NCBI GenBank assembly: GCA_013397115.1
Contig: VWZW01002576.1
Coordinates: forward strand, 884,195-948,194
Origin: Edolisoma coerulescens
Taxonomy: Eukaryota; Chordata; Aves; Passeriformes; Campephagidae
Direction: 5' to 3'
Length of the DNA stretch: 64,000 bases
Shown here: one piece after another, positions 25,588 to 39,859 of the stretch
Layout: every line of letters begins with the position of its first letter
Position numbering within the stretch: the first letter of the stretch is position 1
Notes under the pieces: generated by a model
The model's database searches: none
Seen by the model: only the letters and a program-made list of their open reading frames with translations
Told to the model about the DNA's origin: nothing
Position numbers and translations under genes: made by a program

Positions 25588-28540
25588 AAAGAACTACTAA
25601 AATATTACTGAGTTTTTTCAATGTGATTTTACAGCTCCTGTTAATACTTAAGTTGGCCAAAGCTTTGAGAAAGGTGTGTCTGGTTGTGTCTCCAGTCCCC
25701 TGTAAAATAAATTACCAGTGATCAAAGGCTTGCTAAATACTTTTTAAAATTTTTACTGGAAAATTAGGTTGACTAACCATTTTAAACAGAGAAAATTCAT
25801 GTATTAGGGAAGAGAAAACTGGACTAACAATGGATTATATACAGTTTTCCCCTGCCCGATGTATCCTTGCTTTGAGGAAATCAATGATTTTCAAGCTCCA
25901 GCAAAGTGTTCCCAATTCCCTTTCATTCCTCAGAAGTTCTTGTCCCATTCAAGGCCCTGTTGGTACGAGCATCTTGATGTGAGCCTGCTCAACCATTTGG
26001 TCTCTGAAATATTCTCCCCCTGAGCATCTCTGTCCAGGCTGTTTTCCTGTTTATTTAGAAAAAATATAAGAATACAGAAGCAGTAGCCGTAGCTGTGCAC
26101 AAAATTAAACTCCCAAATACAGTATCCATCATGTGATCATTAGAATAGTTTGAGCTGTAGACACAATTACCATTTGTTACTGACAGTCATCACTATGTGC
26201 ACTGAAATGTTGTGTGTATAAAAATTAATTTCTATGTCTAAAACCAAACTTATACATCTAATTTTATGTTCCTGTTGAACTGAAAACATGACAAATTAAT
26301 TTTGGAGGGGAAAAAAGGAAAAGTCAAATCTTCCCCAGGTAGACATTTCCGTATTTTCTTTCTTCTTTCCTTCTTTTTTTTCCTAAATGACTGTACTGTA
26401 TTTTAAATAGCTTTGAAACTTACTTTGGGTGATTCTTTATTACCTTCTTTTAATGAAATCAATAAAAAATTTCATTGGAAAAATTATGTCGTGCTTTGGT
26501 AATGAATATGGCAATCACTTTCATTAGAAGGAACATATACATTTAGACTTAGACTAAATATTGAGCTGTTTAACATGGCATATCAGTCCAGATACATTCA
26601 TAAAGAAGTCCAGACACATACAGGGACATAACAGCAAGCAGTTGTTTACCTCAGAATCAAAAGTTGCTCCACAACATGTCAAATTCAAAATTATAGCAAA
26701 ACAATAATTAAAAAAACCTACAGCAAAATAAAATATTAAATACCCAAAACCCCCTCAAACCCACAATAAAACCAATAAAAAGAAACAGTTTTTCTTCCTC
26801 CTCATTTTATCTGTGATGACAGATGTTACTTAGTCTTTTAGAAGTCAAGATCTCTTCAAGAATTATTGCTAAGAAGTTAGGGCTTCTTTATCCTAAATTA
26901 TCTGAGATTATTGACTGTAATCAAGTTAGTTTCAGGAAAGAGTGCATAATTTCTCTACTTCCTGCTGGTCTTGCTGAGCCCTTATAATTTGGTTTTTTTT
27001 AATGTTAAAAATCAGCTGGAATCCCTTTCTCTAGCTATACTACTTGATGCTAGGAAGGATTTTGAGAAAATAGGATAATGTTATTCACATAGAGCCTTTG
27101 AATCATTTTTTGTAAGGAACAGACTATTGATTGTGTCAGCATCTCTCACACTTTGTGCAAAGACTCAGCATGGAAGAACAACTCATTCTACGGTGAAACA
27201 TAAGACATGATTGCCTGGAATCGATCTTATTAGCCCCAAAAGCACTACCATACTTTCCTCAACTGATTTGACATAGAATTCACCCAAATTGATTTCTAAA
27301 CATATAAACATACATTGCTGCCATTTTATTTTATCCTGTTCTAGACACAAAACTCTTCTAACATATTGAGCTTTGCAACCAAATACCTACATAAAAGGTT
27401 AATTGGAAGAAAAACAAAATGCCTGTGGTCTCTTTCAAAATCCAGCCTTACTGAAGCTTATAGAGCCTGTATTTTAAATGGCATATTAGCACCAAAAGGC
27501 TGTCTGTGTGGAATTACCTTTAAGTAGCATGTCAAATCTGCCCACAGTTTCTTCCTATGAATTAAATTGGAAGTCTATTTAGAAGTATTTAAGCTTTAAA
27601 ATATGGACTTTTGGATACTATTTTTTATTTCATGTGCTATAATGGATTGTTTCATCAAATTAATGGGAACAAAGGCTGTAATATAATAGCTACTGATGAT
27701 GCTTTTCTTATAAGTCTTATTATCTATGAAAGTTACAGATCAAATTCTTCTTTCAGATAAATTGTTGTGAGATCAGCATCACTCAGTTTCTCAGGAGTTA
27801 CAAGCAACGTCTTTCAGCAATTGCATGTCATCTTTCTTTGAATAATTTTCTAAATCTGACAGACAAATTCAACCCTAATGCAGGCTGAATGCCCTCTAGT
27901 TTACACCACAATGAAATGAACCATTGCAGCCCATTTTTGAAGACTGTCCTTGGGAACTCTTTCATAATATACTGGCTACAATGACTGCGTTTGTTGACAT
28001 TTCTATTGAATCCTACAGTCTAGATGTGCCTTACTCCACTGTGATCCTGGAGGAAATCTATTGAAGTCAACAGAGGTACGTGAGTTTAAATGGCTGAACA
28101 AGGAGAAATGTTTCATGTGAATTAGAGTAGACAAGGATGAATCTGCCGTCCTCATTTAACTTGCAGCTTCAGCTTGTGGCGTTCTCTGAAGTTTCTGGAG
28201 GTAGGAGAATGGTGCACTATCATCCTGTCAAGTACATCTGTGTGGCTTTTATGAAGTCTGCAATTTAGGTTCAGTATAAAATAAAACAAAAGAAATCCTG
28301 GTTTATCAGTTTTATGACACTGGCACTCTTTCTGTGCCAAGGAAAGTGGAAAAATGGTTTCTTGTCAGTTCAGCTGCTGGAGGAGGCAGGTATGTATCCA
28401 CTGGGATTTGAGGGGCAATACTTTTGGGGCATCAGACCTCTCCTTGTTGTAAGGGATAAACATGAAATCTTTGCAAGATTCTTATTTTCAATTTTGCATG
28501 GTGTCACTTAGGTGCAGTTTCAGACAACTGACATGACAGA
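25588..28540. other. Non-coding stretch, no gene seen
   Basis: AT-rich sequence. A small imperfect hairpin with 8-bp arms (aatgaaat and atttcatt) around 26455-26480 encloses an AATAAA. Near 28030-28085 is a possible trace of an ancient CR1/L3-type 3' end, described as a finding. No coding frame is convincing. Confidence 0.5.
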
Positions 28541-28843
28541 AGATGATTTGGGGATGAACAGTGCTCAGAGTTTGATCAGCTGTGCCTGAGTTCGCATCGT
28601 GGGCTGCTGTTCCAAGCCTGGGGACAATTCAATGCCCACCCTCCCCAGCCAGCACCCAGGGAAGGGAGGAGATCTGGGCTGGGCCAGGGGTGCTCATGGC
28701 CCTGAGCTCAGCCACGAAAGCAGCCCCTGGGATGGGACAGCATCAGGTGAGGGAAGAGTCAGACACATTTCCAGGTAGGGGGCAAGGTTACAGTGATAAG
28801 ACAGATCCAAGGGTGAGCCAGTCTGTGGGTCAGGGCAGAGTCT
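28541..28843. other. GC-richer patch, unidentified
   Basis: This interval is clearly richer in G and C than its surroundings and runs directly into the TGGA microsatellite. An 87-codon frame (28582-28845) has no recognisable domain. It may be an unrecognised repeat fragment or a lncRNA exon. I cannot assign it. Confidence 0.45.
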
Positions 28844-28921
28844 GATGGATGGATGGGTGGATGGGTGGATGGATGGATGGATGGATGGATGGATGGATGG
28901 ATGGATGGATGGATGGATGGA
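28844..28921. repeat. (TGGA)n microsatellite
   Basis: About nineteen tandem copies of the tetranucleotide ggat/tgga, with two early gggt variants. The Ser-Ile-His-Pro and Met-Asp-Gly-Trp repeat peptides in overlapping frames are translations of this repeat, not proteins. Confidence 0.97.
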
Positions 28922-31900
28922 GAAATGCTGGGGTGTGGCAAGTCTGCAACACAGATGTAGTGTATTATCTACAGCTGAAGCCAATCTTGAGAGCCTCAGT
29001 TTAAAAGCAGACCCCAGGAAAGGGGTGTGGATTTTGTTAATGTCTTGCTGCTTCTCTTTGTGCTCTTTCTCAATTAGTCCTGAGCTGAGGTGGCCAAAAC
29101 TCTCAGAAAGTGGAGGAGGCAGCAAAAGCCTTTGGGCTGTGTATTTATGTTATATCTGTGTACAATGAGATGGAAAAGGTCATGATTAGAGCAAATTGGT
29201 TGCTGTTTTAATCTACTGTAGTTGGACTTCTAGAACCCCTTGTGGTCAAATGTTTATAAGGATAACTTGGACTACTGCTGGAGATTATTTCTGGATGAAA
29301 ACTGCTGTGGACTCTCCATTTGTGAGTAAGTCAAATTGGTGATAACAAAACTAAAAGCTCCTATAAGGCACATATTCCTATTCACAGAAAAATTTTAAAT
29401 GCTTGTGTCTTTTTGTTGTTGCTGCTGTTTGTTTGGGTTTTTGAAAATAAGTTCTTAAAATCTTGGAATTCTGAGGTGTATGAACTCAGGATTCTTGTTT
29501 TAATATCTGTCCTCTTTTAGAAGTAATCTATCTTTTTAGAAGAGGTCAACTTGTGCATTTTGCTCACTATAGTTTTCAAGGGGTAATAATTTATAGTTTT
29601 TCTTTTTTTCCTTCCTACTTATGCATTGTGTGATACTTAAAATGAGTTTGGTATTTCTACTGGTGGTTCCTTTAGAATGGACTGTGACTTTTGTGTCTGA
29701 GATTTTCACAATGACCCCAGGAGCTCTAACAGTGGTTTTCCTCCTTGCTAATAAGGCTCATTTCACAGCATTAATCTATGAGTATCTGTCTGGGGAGACC
29801 TTACTTTCCTTGGTACTAGGTAAGGGGTACAAAAAAACCCCTTCTCCTCTGCAGCAACTCACAGTTTTTGATGACTTCCAACTGACCCCATTACCTCAGA
29901 ATTGGAATTTCTTCCGAATGTGAACTTAATAATAGGGTTGTCAATTTATGGTACTGCAGCTCTGCCTAGTGATGGTCACTTGCCTAAACAAATCTCCCAC
30001 AGTAGCTTAATCCTGTTTAGTGAAAAAGAGACAGTTTTGTGCTGTATTCCTATTACCTTACTTGGATGGTTTGGTGGTCTTAGAAGTTTACCAAGCATCC
30101 ACCCTAAATCTTTCCTCTGGCATTTAATAAAAACAAACAAAACCCAAGCAAATGCCCTCCAGCTGTTGACTTGACACTGCAGAAATGTTTTAGGATTGGA
30201 TCACAGTGGAGCCTTCAGGATGTGTATTATGAAATCTAATATTGCATTTTACCTCCCTTTTTCTGTGTAGTTTCTTTTCTCCTTTTTTATCACCCTGCTC
30301 AGCTTTCTCTACCCCAATGCACCTATCGCCCTACATGGCAAAACCACTCAGCTTGTTATTAGGCACCTCCTTTTAAATTCTCAGTGAACAGACTTTTTCA
30401 TAATGTGATAAGCAGCCATTTGCACACAAAGGTTTTACCAGTAGAAGGGGAACTGTGCTGTCCTTTCTGCTGAAGGCACTGACAAAGCAGGTTCTGGAAA
30501 CTCACGCTAAGCCTAAATGCCGTAGTTTGTAAAGCAACAGTTTTGTATGTCAGCATCCATTCTTGTTACAGCCTAGGAAAGTGTCTGTGGACTCACAGCT
30601 CCTCTACTGTTGATCCTGTGAAAGAGAATAATAGGTGTGTAAAGTCTCTCTAAACACTTGCACTGGTATTCATAACATAGCACAGAACATTCTTATCTGT
30701 GAGCACAACTTGCTTTCACTGTAAAATGAAGACTTCAGATTCTTTAAAAAAAGTGGGGGTAAATATTTAAGTCTCTGTGACTGTTACTTTTTGAAAAATG
30801 ATACAGGCAGCCAGGTAATTTGTTAAGGTTTTTTAATTAGTTATCCAGTGCTGAAGTCCACGGATTAATCTGGAGTGAAGTATGAGGATGGCAGATGCTT
30901 GAAGGTCCCAACTGTACATTGATATCAAGGTAAAGTAAGAGCTGGCAGGTGAAGGTGTCTCCCTGTGCTGTAGGCCAGGAACTACTGTCCTTTGTGACAA
31001 AAATGTATCAAGGTCAAAAAAATGTATCAAGATAAAAATCCCCTGGTTACCCCTTTGTGTAGTCAGGCTGTCTGTGGCATTTCTAGTTTTGTCTGCCTGG
31101 ATGGTGATCAAGTGAGCTGTCAGAGTGAAGCAAGTTTGAGTGAGAATGTTCATGGTATAAGCAATGTCCTTGTTTAGCAATGTCTATGTTCTTTGCACTC
31201 CTGTTGAATATTTGTGCTTTAATCCAGCAGAAAAGCTCACAGCCTCTCCTCACAGCTGATTTTCTGCTTGATCCTTTGTTAAAGTCGTAATCCTATGTGT
31301 GTCATTGCAGTCATGAAAATTATGTCACAAATCCTGCATAATGTTTTTTTAGAGGGATGAAGCAGTAAAAGGAAAGGAGCTGAGAGATGGCAAAATGTGC
31401 TTTATAGAAATCTTTGAGAAATAGAATGGTATTTCTTTCTTTCTTTGAATTTAAGAACCCTTCAGTATGCAGGGTACAGACTTAGGACTGTTACAGCAAA
31501 AGAGGCTTTGGTCTGTGTTTTCCTCTTTCCTATGTTTTCATATTAATCACATGTCCTTTTGTTTGGGAAGGGATCATAAGTGTGAGTATTTTTTTGTGAG
31601 TGTATATATATTTGTAACAACTTTATAATTAGAACAGTCACTCTAGAGGGGAAAAAACCCAAATATTTCTGCTGGAGGAGTGAACTGGGACTTGAGAATC
31701 AGTGGATAATAAGTTTTCAACCTTGACTTTTAATATATGAGGTTATATTGGAGTGGGTGCTGTCTTTCCACATGTACTCACAACCCATAATCTCTTTTGT
31801 CAAAAGCAGAAGTGCTACTCTAACATAATAAAATACCACTGCATAGTATTTATGACACTACAAATAAGAGGCAGGGCTGAACACGTCTGTGTGCTCAGAC

Positions 31901-33669
31901 CTGCATATTTCATGAGAATAGTGGTACTGTTCCATATTTAAAATGTTCTTTTTATTTACTGCTTTCTTTATAGACACTTGTAAGATGTTTATCACCACAT
32001 TGTCTTTAATATTAAAGTGCTATGTATTTTGATAAATGTCAACACAGCTGCAGAGAAGGACAGGGATTAACTTATAAAATTCTGCAGTTTTTTAGCACAA
32101 ATACTGTATGTGTTTAATTAATTACATGGAAGTACTTTAAAACTGCATTAACTTGAAATCAAAGCAGATTTTGGCCTACACTGGTTCTGCACTAAGTTCC
32201 GTCTTACAATGTAAGAAGTTATGTCAGATGACAGCAGTAGAATGGCTATTAGAAGGTTTTGAATTTTTTCTGCCTTCAATTAAAAAAGGTGAATCACCTT
32301 GAGTTCACTGTTTAAATTTCCAAGGAATGATTCCTATTGTCTGATGACTTATCATCTTATTACGGTGATCTTTTAGCTGAAGTATGCAACTGAGAGAATG
32401 AGATTTTTCAATAGAAAGCATGTTTTCTCCTTTGGCAATTGGGATTATCACTAGTGGTAATAAATAAAGTGATTTCCAGATGGAATGTGCCTATGTAGTC
32501 TGTTTTGATGTACTGTTGAATTTATCTTTTGTGATATTCATTTTTGACTTCAACTGCATATTATCACAGTTTGAGACAGGCATGTGTAGCTCTGTTACAA
32601 CCAAATGAAAATCCAAAGTCTCCGATCAAGCAAATTTTGCTTCTAACATTTAAATATTTCTCCTTCAAAATGCTGCTCTCAGACCTTTTACATTTGGGGA
32701 CTCATTCAGTGGAAGAAGCAATTTATTTTTTATTTTTAATAAATGGCCCTTTAGGCGCTTTGGGCAGTTATAGCAGAATTAGCAGCTGGGTCACATTTGA
32801 AGTGTTCTCTCTGAGCAGCTATAACACAACCTTGTTATGTCATTAGGAAATGGGATCTAAGCTTCATGTATGTCCTGTTAGGCTGCAGTTCAAAAAAAAT
32901 ATAATAACCTCGTGGGGCTGGTCTTTGTTAAAGTATCTTGACCCTGCTATTTTCAAATTGGCTCTAAAGTGCTCCTTTGGTGCAGCCATAGTAAAATAGT
33001 CCGAAGAACATTTTGCAATGAAAATAGAATTCTGTGTCACCTACAGATATTTGTGTGACATACCCTGGAGTGTAAATGTGTCGGTATTTGTGTATATTAT
33101 GTTGGGTGAGATCAGACATCTATCAGAGCTTAGTACATGTGTGAAACTGCCTATTCTTGTCAGGGTCTGGGTGTAAGATGGCCTAAAAGGCTCTTCACAC
33201 ACTAATAATGAATCTCATTTGACCATACTATAAAATTTATTAAATTACCCTTTTTTTTTTTTTCTCCACTTTTTGGGGCTTTGGGTGGGTGTAAACAAAG
33301 GGAGGCTTTGATCATTGCTTTAGTCCATGCACCAGCAGTATAAACAAAATTGTGTGTTTCAAATTTTGCTTTTTCCACTACAATCTGAAACATACATGAC
33401 ATAAATCCTTCAGTCTGGAGTGCTGTATATCAAATTTTCTAATATTTCCCTCTGTATACTGCGTATTATGTAGCTTCCAAACTTTTGAAAACACTCAGAG
33501 CATAGAGGATCCTGTCTAACTGTTGAATTTTCCTCAAGAAAAATCTGTAGAGGAAGCTGACTGAAGGAGTTTTACTTTTCATGTACAGCATAAGAGTGGA
33601 TTGCCTCCTAGAAAAATCTTATCTGTCATTTCCGGTAACCCAGGCAATTCAGTATCTTGTGCTCTTGAT
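28922..33669. other. Non-coding stretch, no gene seen
   Basis: No gene or known interspersed repeat is recognised. The interval has a short period-19 duplication at 30999-31034 and a small CTTT run near 31433-31446. The open frames of 90-115 codons lack known domains. Confidence 0.55.
30999..31034. repeat. Short tandem duplication, period 19
   Basis: aaaaatgtatcaag is present at 30999-31012 and again at 31018-31031, followed by similar bases. It is likely a local slippage or duplication event. Confidence 0.8.
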
Positions 33670-33922
33670 CATAGAACGGGGTAGGGTGGAAGAGGCCTTT
33701 GAAGATCACCTGGTCCAACACCCTTTTCACTGGATCAAGTTTCTCAAAGGCCCCTTCGTTCAACCTGACCGTGCACACATCCAGTGATGGGACATCCACA
33801 GCTTCTCTGGGCAACCTGTTCAGTGTCTCACCTCCCTGTTAGCAAAAAAATTTTTTGCCTATATTAAGTCTAAGGCTAACCTCTTTCAGTTTAAAACTAT
33901 TGCCCCTTAATCCCATGGTACA
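33670..33922 (-). mobile_element. CR1 LINE 3' end, minus strand
   Basis: On the plus strand the fragment starts catagaacggggtagggtgg, the reverse complement of the CR1 terminal block (the ccaaccc and attctatg end). It continues through gatcacctggtccaacaccc, gggacatccacagcttct, gggcaacctgttcagtgtct and ctctttcagtttaaaactat to ttaatcccatgg. That is the standard antisense order of the CR1 3' UTR and end of the ORF. Only about 250 bp of the 3' end remains. The copy is diverged and non-coding, so the short frames over it are not genes. Confidence 0.95.
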
Positions 33923-36900
33923 ATTTAAAGCAGAAAAAGTAAGGCAAAGAGGAGGATAATAAATTTTAAACCTATCCTGGAGACCTCTTTAGCTTTTTGT
34001 ATTGAAAATACAGGTTAATATCAATAGGCAACTTGCAAAAACATTAAAAAATGCTTCTAATGTAACTTGATTGTCATTCATAGGAAGCTCAGGCTAAAAG
34101 AAAATTTTCCATTGTTATCTTATCAAGTGACATGAGGAAACAACTCCTTAAATTTTACAGTATTGTAAAGAAATGCTCAAGAAAGTTCAAACAGCACTTC
34201 TTTGTAGTGGTTGAGATGGCCCCAATAAAGTTAAGTTTATCTTACTGGTGTATAAACTGTATGTATAAAAACAACCTAGCAATACAACACTGGATGTTCA
34301 AGAAGAAAAAATGAGTAAATAACAGGTTAAGTCTAACCCTTAATAAATAAGCTTCAAAGCAAAGTGTAAAATTAGAATTCCTTGGATTTGGGAAACTTAA
34401 GTCTATCATCCATAAAAGTATACAGATTTGATTAAAACTTGAGAAAGAGTAAAAATACAGTTAAATGACAAGTTTCAGAAGATAATTTCCTTCAGAAGTA
34501 TTGTATAAATAATGTCTAGCAAAGGGTTGGGCAGGAATTTTAGTTCCATTACAAGAAAACTTGCGTAGGAACTAGTCAGACATATGAAAATTTTACCATA
34601 CTATAGCACACTGGATGAAGGGAAAAAAGTCAAGAAAATTGAGACTGAATAGAAAAAAGTAAAAAAACCCTGTCTCACAAGGTGATTGAATGCTTTAGTG
34701 GGTGCTGAACTTCTGAGGGTAGTTATTAAATTATCATGAATACATAGTGTTTCACTCCACTATATTGCTGTAATAATTAAATCTGACTTGTTTGTTGTTG
34801 GACAAGCATATTTGAGTCCATGTCAATATGGATAAGCAGAACATTACAGTTAATTAGAGATGGTCAGTGGTTCCCAGTGGGTAGCATGATTTTGGCTCAT
34901 CTTAAGAAATTTGGGAGAAGGTGGGACTTGCATGATTCATCTCACAAGCACAAAGATACTATGTGAGCTTGATCTGAAGTACACAAAGTTTTTGTATGTA
35001 CACAGGTGTGCTTGCACACATACATGAATGAAAAGTGAGCAGCTTCCAAGGAAGAAGAGGTAAAGCTACTATTCTTAAAACAAAACAAATATGGCTTGTG
35101 TTTAGATACAGATATACTCTTTAAAACTCTGTGGGCATGATCATGTATTTGTCTTAAAAAAAATAAAATAATTTATTATTTAACTGTTTCAGAGAGAATT
35201 CTTTCCATGGGGTTATCTGGGGAAGATTGTCAAATAATGAGAAGTAAATTAATGTTAATGATTAAAAATCAGAAATGGAAAGCAGAAGCCAGAAAATGTG
35301 AGTGTAAATCACATCTTTAGTTTGTCTAAAGGCTAACAGTTGGTAGGATATTTCCCATGTCAAATTTTCTCCGGATAATTATATGGCACGTGAAAATTGA
35401 AGAAAGGACTTCAGAGAAGCAAAATTTAGAGTTGACACTAAATTATTGAGGCTAGTCAAGTATAATAAAGCCTGAAAACATTCTGAAGTAATAATAAGGT
35501 TAGATGAATAGGCAGTAGGACAGGTAATATAATTCACTCCTAACAGAAGTAAGAAAACCTTTACTGGAAGGAGGGAAAGAATGATTGGACTTTTTCATAC
35601 CTCTGGCATCAAAAAGTAATTATAACCACTGAGGAAATAAATCCCATTGGCACTGGAGTTTAAACAACTGAATGAAAACCAAACTGCGCAAACAAATTCT
35701 TTTCTTATCAGGTATCTGGAGCCTGAGGTGTGTGGTATCAGCTACAGTCAGAGATAGGGAAGTAATTCCCAATTCTTCAATTACCTAATTTAAATAAAAC
35801 TTTTGTTACTAATTTTTATGGCCAAAAATGACGTTTTTAACAGGACATGCAAATTAGACCGTCTTTGCTTTAAAAGAGAGAGATTTTTCTGCAGCTCAAA
35901 TGTGTAAATCTCTAGCCTTTGCCTATTGCAATGATAACTTCTACTAACTCACAAAATCTTGGAACAGATATTCAACTATCTTGAATTAACATATAAAAGT
36001 TGGAACCTTGCATTGGTGCTGATTTACTGGGAGTCTGAGCAGAATCTGGCTCATCAATTATTGATGTCATAGCTGGTTTTCAAGCTAAATTAACTTAATT
36101 TGGTTTCAGTTTTAAGTGTTAGTGAAATTGTTCTGCAACTCTACAGCTTTGACAGAAGAAATTCATTCTTACATCTTTGCATGGGAAATGTGCAAATTCG
36201 TGACATCAAAATAATAAAGAAATTCAATAAGAAAACCAAGTTGAGCATTTCACTTCAGGTTGGAATTCATGGTTCTAAATGGACCAGGTAACTAAGAGTA
36301 GGATGATGATGATGTGCATTAGTCTTGGGATGCCTCAAATGGATTTCAATTCCTGGACAGGTAATTCATGGAAGTGACTTGAAACAGTGTCCTCTGCTCT
36401 TCTGGGTATGTGCAGGCTGCCCTCTTTCTCAGTCCTTGCTGATAGAGCAATTTTCCTTTCATATCAGAACAGCCATATCGATTTGCTCATGGGCTAGAAT
36501 GTGCTCCATTTTTACGTGGCCAGGCTGTTCAATACTCAACCTGGAAACACAGAAGACTGAAAACCATTTTATGTGCTTTAAAGAGGGGAAAAAAATCAAG
36601 TATCCTAAGTAGTATTGGTTAATCAGTGTTTATTATTTTGGGCCAGAAAATTCCATATTCAATGTAGTTAATATTTATTTATATGGACAATATTTTTCTG
36701 ATAGTAATAAGGTTTGAGCACGTTAATCTTTTAGAGGAAAGCTCTGTAGGCCCAAAGATATTTTATATTGAGAAATTACAGACTGTTTATAGACCCATTT
36801 TTTAGCTCCTCAAGCTCATGCTAGCGAGTAGTTTAAATCAAGTCAATTTTCTTTTAAGAACTATTAGTCTCCCCCCAAATATTTTAGAATTTATTTCAGG

Positions 36901-39812
36901 GAAGTAGGTGATTGTTTTGTTGACTTCATATTTATTACAGGCATTTTGAGTATAGATTTTTGATAAATTCAAGGCACAAATTGTAGGGAATTGTATAATA
37001 GTGACCAAGAATTTTAAGATACAAAGTTGTGTGGTTTGTTTTTCAATTTCTTGCCCTGTTCTACTTCCTCATGTATTTCACAGCATGAATAGGAATAGAG
37101 CAGAGTGAGATCTTTGCCAAAAGGGATTTTTTTCAGGCAGGTTTGACTAGTTCACCTTATAGCTAGTGACAGAAATAAAAGTACTATAGCTGCATTGCAG
37201 ATTATCCTTCTTCTCAAAATGAATGCTATACCATTTCAGATTATAATTAAAAGCTACATAAAATAATTTCATAAATCCCCATTTTTAATTGTAAAACTTT
37301 ATACATTTTGTCAGTCTGGAAGTATTTTTTAGAACATGCAACAATTTTTATCTTATTTTAAAGAGATAAGTAGGACACCATATTCATATATGTATTTATA
37401 TAATATACATATAATAGAATTACAGAGTAGAATTATACTTATTTTTACTCTTGACATTGCATGTGCCACTCTTCACCTGGAAACAAGTAGTATTACGGTA
37501 TCATTGGGTTTTATTGGTCCAGTTGTATTTTACAGCCTTTCCACTTTAGAGTGGGAAATGGGACTAGGAAATGATTGCTTGTCATTAAAGGAGAATATCA
37601 TCTATTCAAAATCCTAAATGTACAGAAGCTGTAACTCTAAATTGCACATGGTTTTTGTCTGACTTGATAAAGCAAAGAATTGTATGTGAACTGATTACAC
37701 CACGAGTATCATGCTATTGCTAATCCCTGATATGAGAATGTCTGTGCATGGGCAGACAAATTAAGATGAAATACACACCAAGTTTCATTAATTCTGTTAA
37801 TTGTGAAATAATTTATTATAGTTAAAGCCACTTACTGTAATCAAACTGCAAATCTGATTTATTACACTTGCAGCAAGATTTGAAACATCAGAACCCCTTG
37901 CATAATTGAGTGAAAAAGGTGACAGGAGGGGTAGAAAACTAAATCCAGCTCTTGTAAACTGTGTTGGACCACAGCTGCAGATAAATGGATGTTAATTTAC
38001 ATTGTTCCTTTCCTGGTAGTCCACTTCATTGCAGAAACTCTCTGCTTAGTAACAAAGGATATAATAAAACATTTAAGCTGAAATGTGCTGATATTCATTT
38101 TGTTCCAATTACATTAATGGTGTGCTTAAAATTAAGTGCTTGGGTAAGGTGCTGCTGTTGAAGTTGTATCACTCTGCAAAGAGCTGAATAACCATGCCTA
38201 TCCATGAAGGAAAGTGTGGTAAAGCAGCATAGTTTGTGCACTCTGTACAGAGAGTAAAGAATGAAAATATATCTGGTTGTTCTTTGGCTTGAGATCCCAA
38301 ATTTGGCCTGGTGTTCTACCGAGTTGTGCTGGGTCAAAGCTCATATTCAGGTCTTAAGTGTTGAGCAGTAGATCTGCCCATGTGAAAAACTTTGCTGTGT
38401 GTCTCATCTGTTGTAACTTGGGTTTTACCTAAATTATCAAATTTTCCTTAATAGGATTTTCTTCCCCCTAACAGTTTCCTCTTTCCCCCAAAAAGCATTT
38501 AATGTTGAGTGTAAATACAGGTCAAATCTATGTAAGTGTATGCAATTTTCTTGTGCTTTATTTAGTAATCAATACAGTGGCTCACTTCACCAGGTTAATG
38601 GTATGTCATCTGGCCTGAAGAAGATTATTAAGCCAAAGATAGACATTTAAAGTTGTTTTCTTTGTGCTAAATTTTACTTGCTATATTTCTAGCAGACAAT
38701 TGAACCCTGATAAAGGAGTCTAAATTCCATCCTAACGACTTTGAGGAACTTGTAATGATGAATTTATTCATTTTTTGTCAATGGTTTCCAATCACAAGTG
38801 AGAATACATTTTAAGTAGTGTTAAAATGCATTGTTATAGTGGCTGAGGAAAGCAATTTGCAAAGAACAATAAATGCCAAAGACAGAAATTAAGTGCTCTG
38901 GCTATCAACAAAACAAAACACTAACCTAGCAAAGAGTTCATTTAGCACCCTTTCAGATGGCACGAATTTTCCACAACAGCACATAGTTTGCCATCACTAT
39001 TGCAGACATATGTATTTTTCCTCTAATAAAGATATGTCTCAAATTATTCCTATACCAATATGCACATCTAAACCTTGATCCTACGTATTTCTAGCAAGAA
39101 TACTTCTCCTTGTGTGTAGGTAGACTGAAATCAAAATGTGATATAAAAGGAACCGTATACTGTGATTTGTCACCAAATTGAAAATGAATTGTTGAGTGGA
39201 ACTTGATCCTCTAGTGTTTTGTGCAATCACTCTGCAGAGTAGCTTATTTGCTAATATGTTAATTTTCTAATTTTCTATCTTCGTATTGGATCCTCTGCAT
39301 GAAAGTGAAACCCCAGTTTTTTGTACAATAGGGATCCTGTTTCAATGCTTTTAAAATAAAATGAAAAAGTTATTGAAGTGATAGCAGCATTTTATGAAGC
39401 ATGACGTAACTCAGTTGTAGTAACAAGTGAGTTTGAACATCTTTTTGTGTGGAAGAGCACAGGTATATATAAATTTTTAGGTGCTGGATTTCAGAGGTAT
39501 TTGAGGGGGTTTTAATTTTTATTTCAATATATTTAAAAAAAGATAAAAATCTTAAAGTTAGAGAAAGCCACCCAAGAATATAATTTTTCAGTGAAAACTG
39601 TGTAATTTTTCTTTATTGCTACTGAATGTTTTCTATTTTAATATGATTTTTAAATAACTAAATTGTTTGAAGTTTGAAATTTAGTATAAACTGTACTGAA
39701 ATGTTCAGTAAGTTCTTTGCTTTGACAGTTTTCCCACAGCAGTTGTGATTGTTATTCCATGGCATGTGACTCTGTGTTGTGAGTTTTGTGTTGTTTGTGA
39801 TTTAATAATTTT
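33923..39812. other. AT-rich non-coding stretch, no gene seen
   Basis: Long AT-rich interval without a recognised gene or repeat family. Short TA-rich runs occur near 37380-37415. Open frames up to 95 codons have no domain signature. Confidence 0.55.
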
Positions 39813-39859
39813 CTTTTTTTTCTTTTTTTTTTTTTTNNNNNNNNNNNNNNNNNNNNNNN
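39813..39859. other. T homopolymer and 23-base assembly gap
   Basis: A T-rich tract (39813-39836) ends in a run of undetermined bases at 39837-39859. The gap length may be a real estimate or arbitrary. The sequence on either side looks continuous in character, so the gap probably marks a homopolymer that could not be read through. Confidence 0.97.

Noticed and set aside
28694..29168. Open frames rich in Ser-Ile-His-Pro or Met-Asp-Gly-Trp repeats
   Set aside because: They are translations of the TGGA microsatellite, which stays open in several frames by its nature.
36191..36206. gcaaattcgtga, matching the 3' part of U6 snRNA
   Set aside because: Only 12 bases match. The rest of the U6 sequence is absent on either side.
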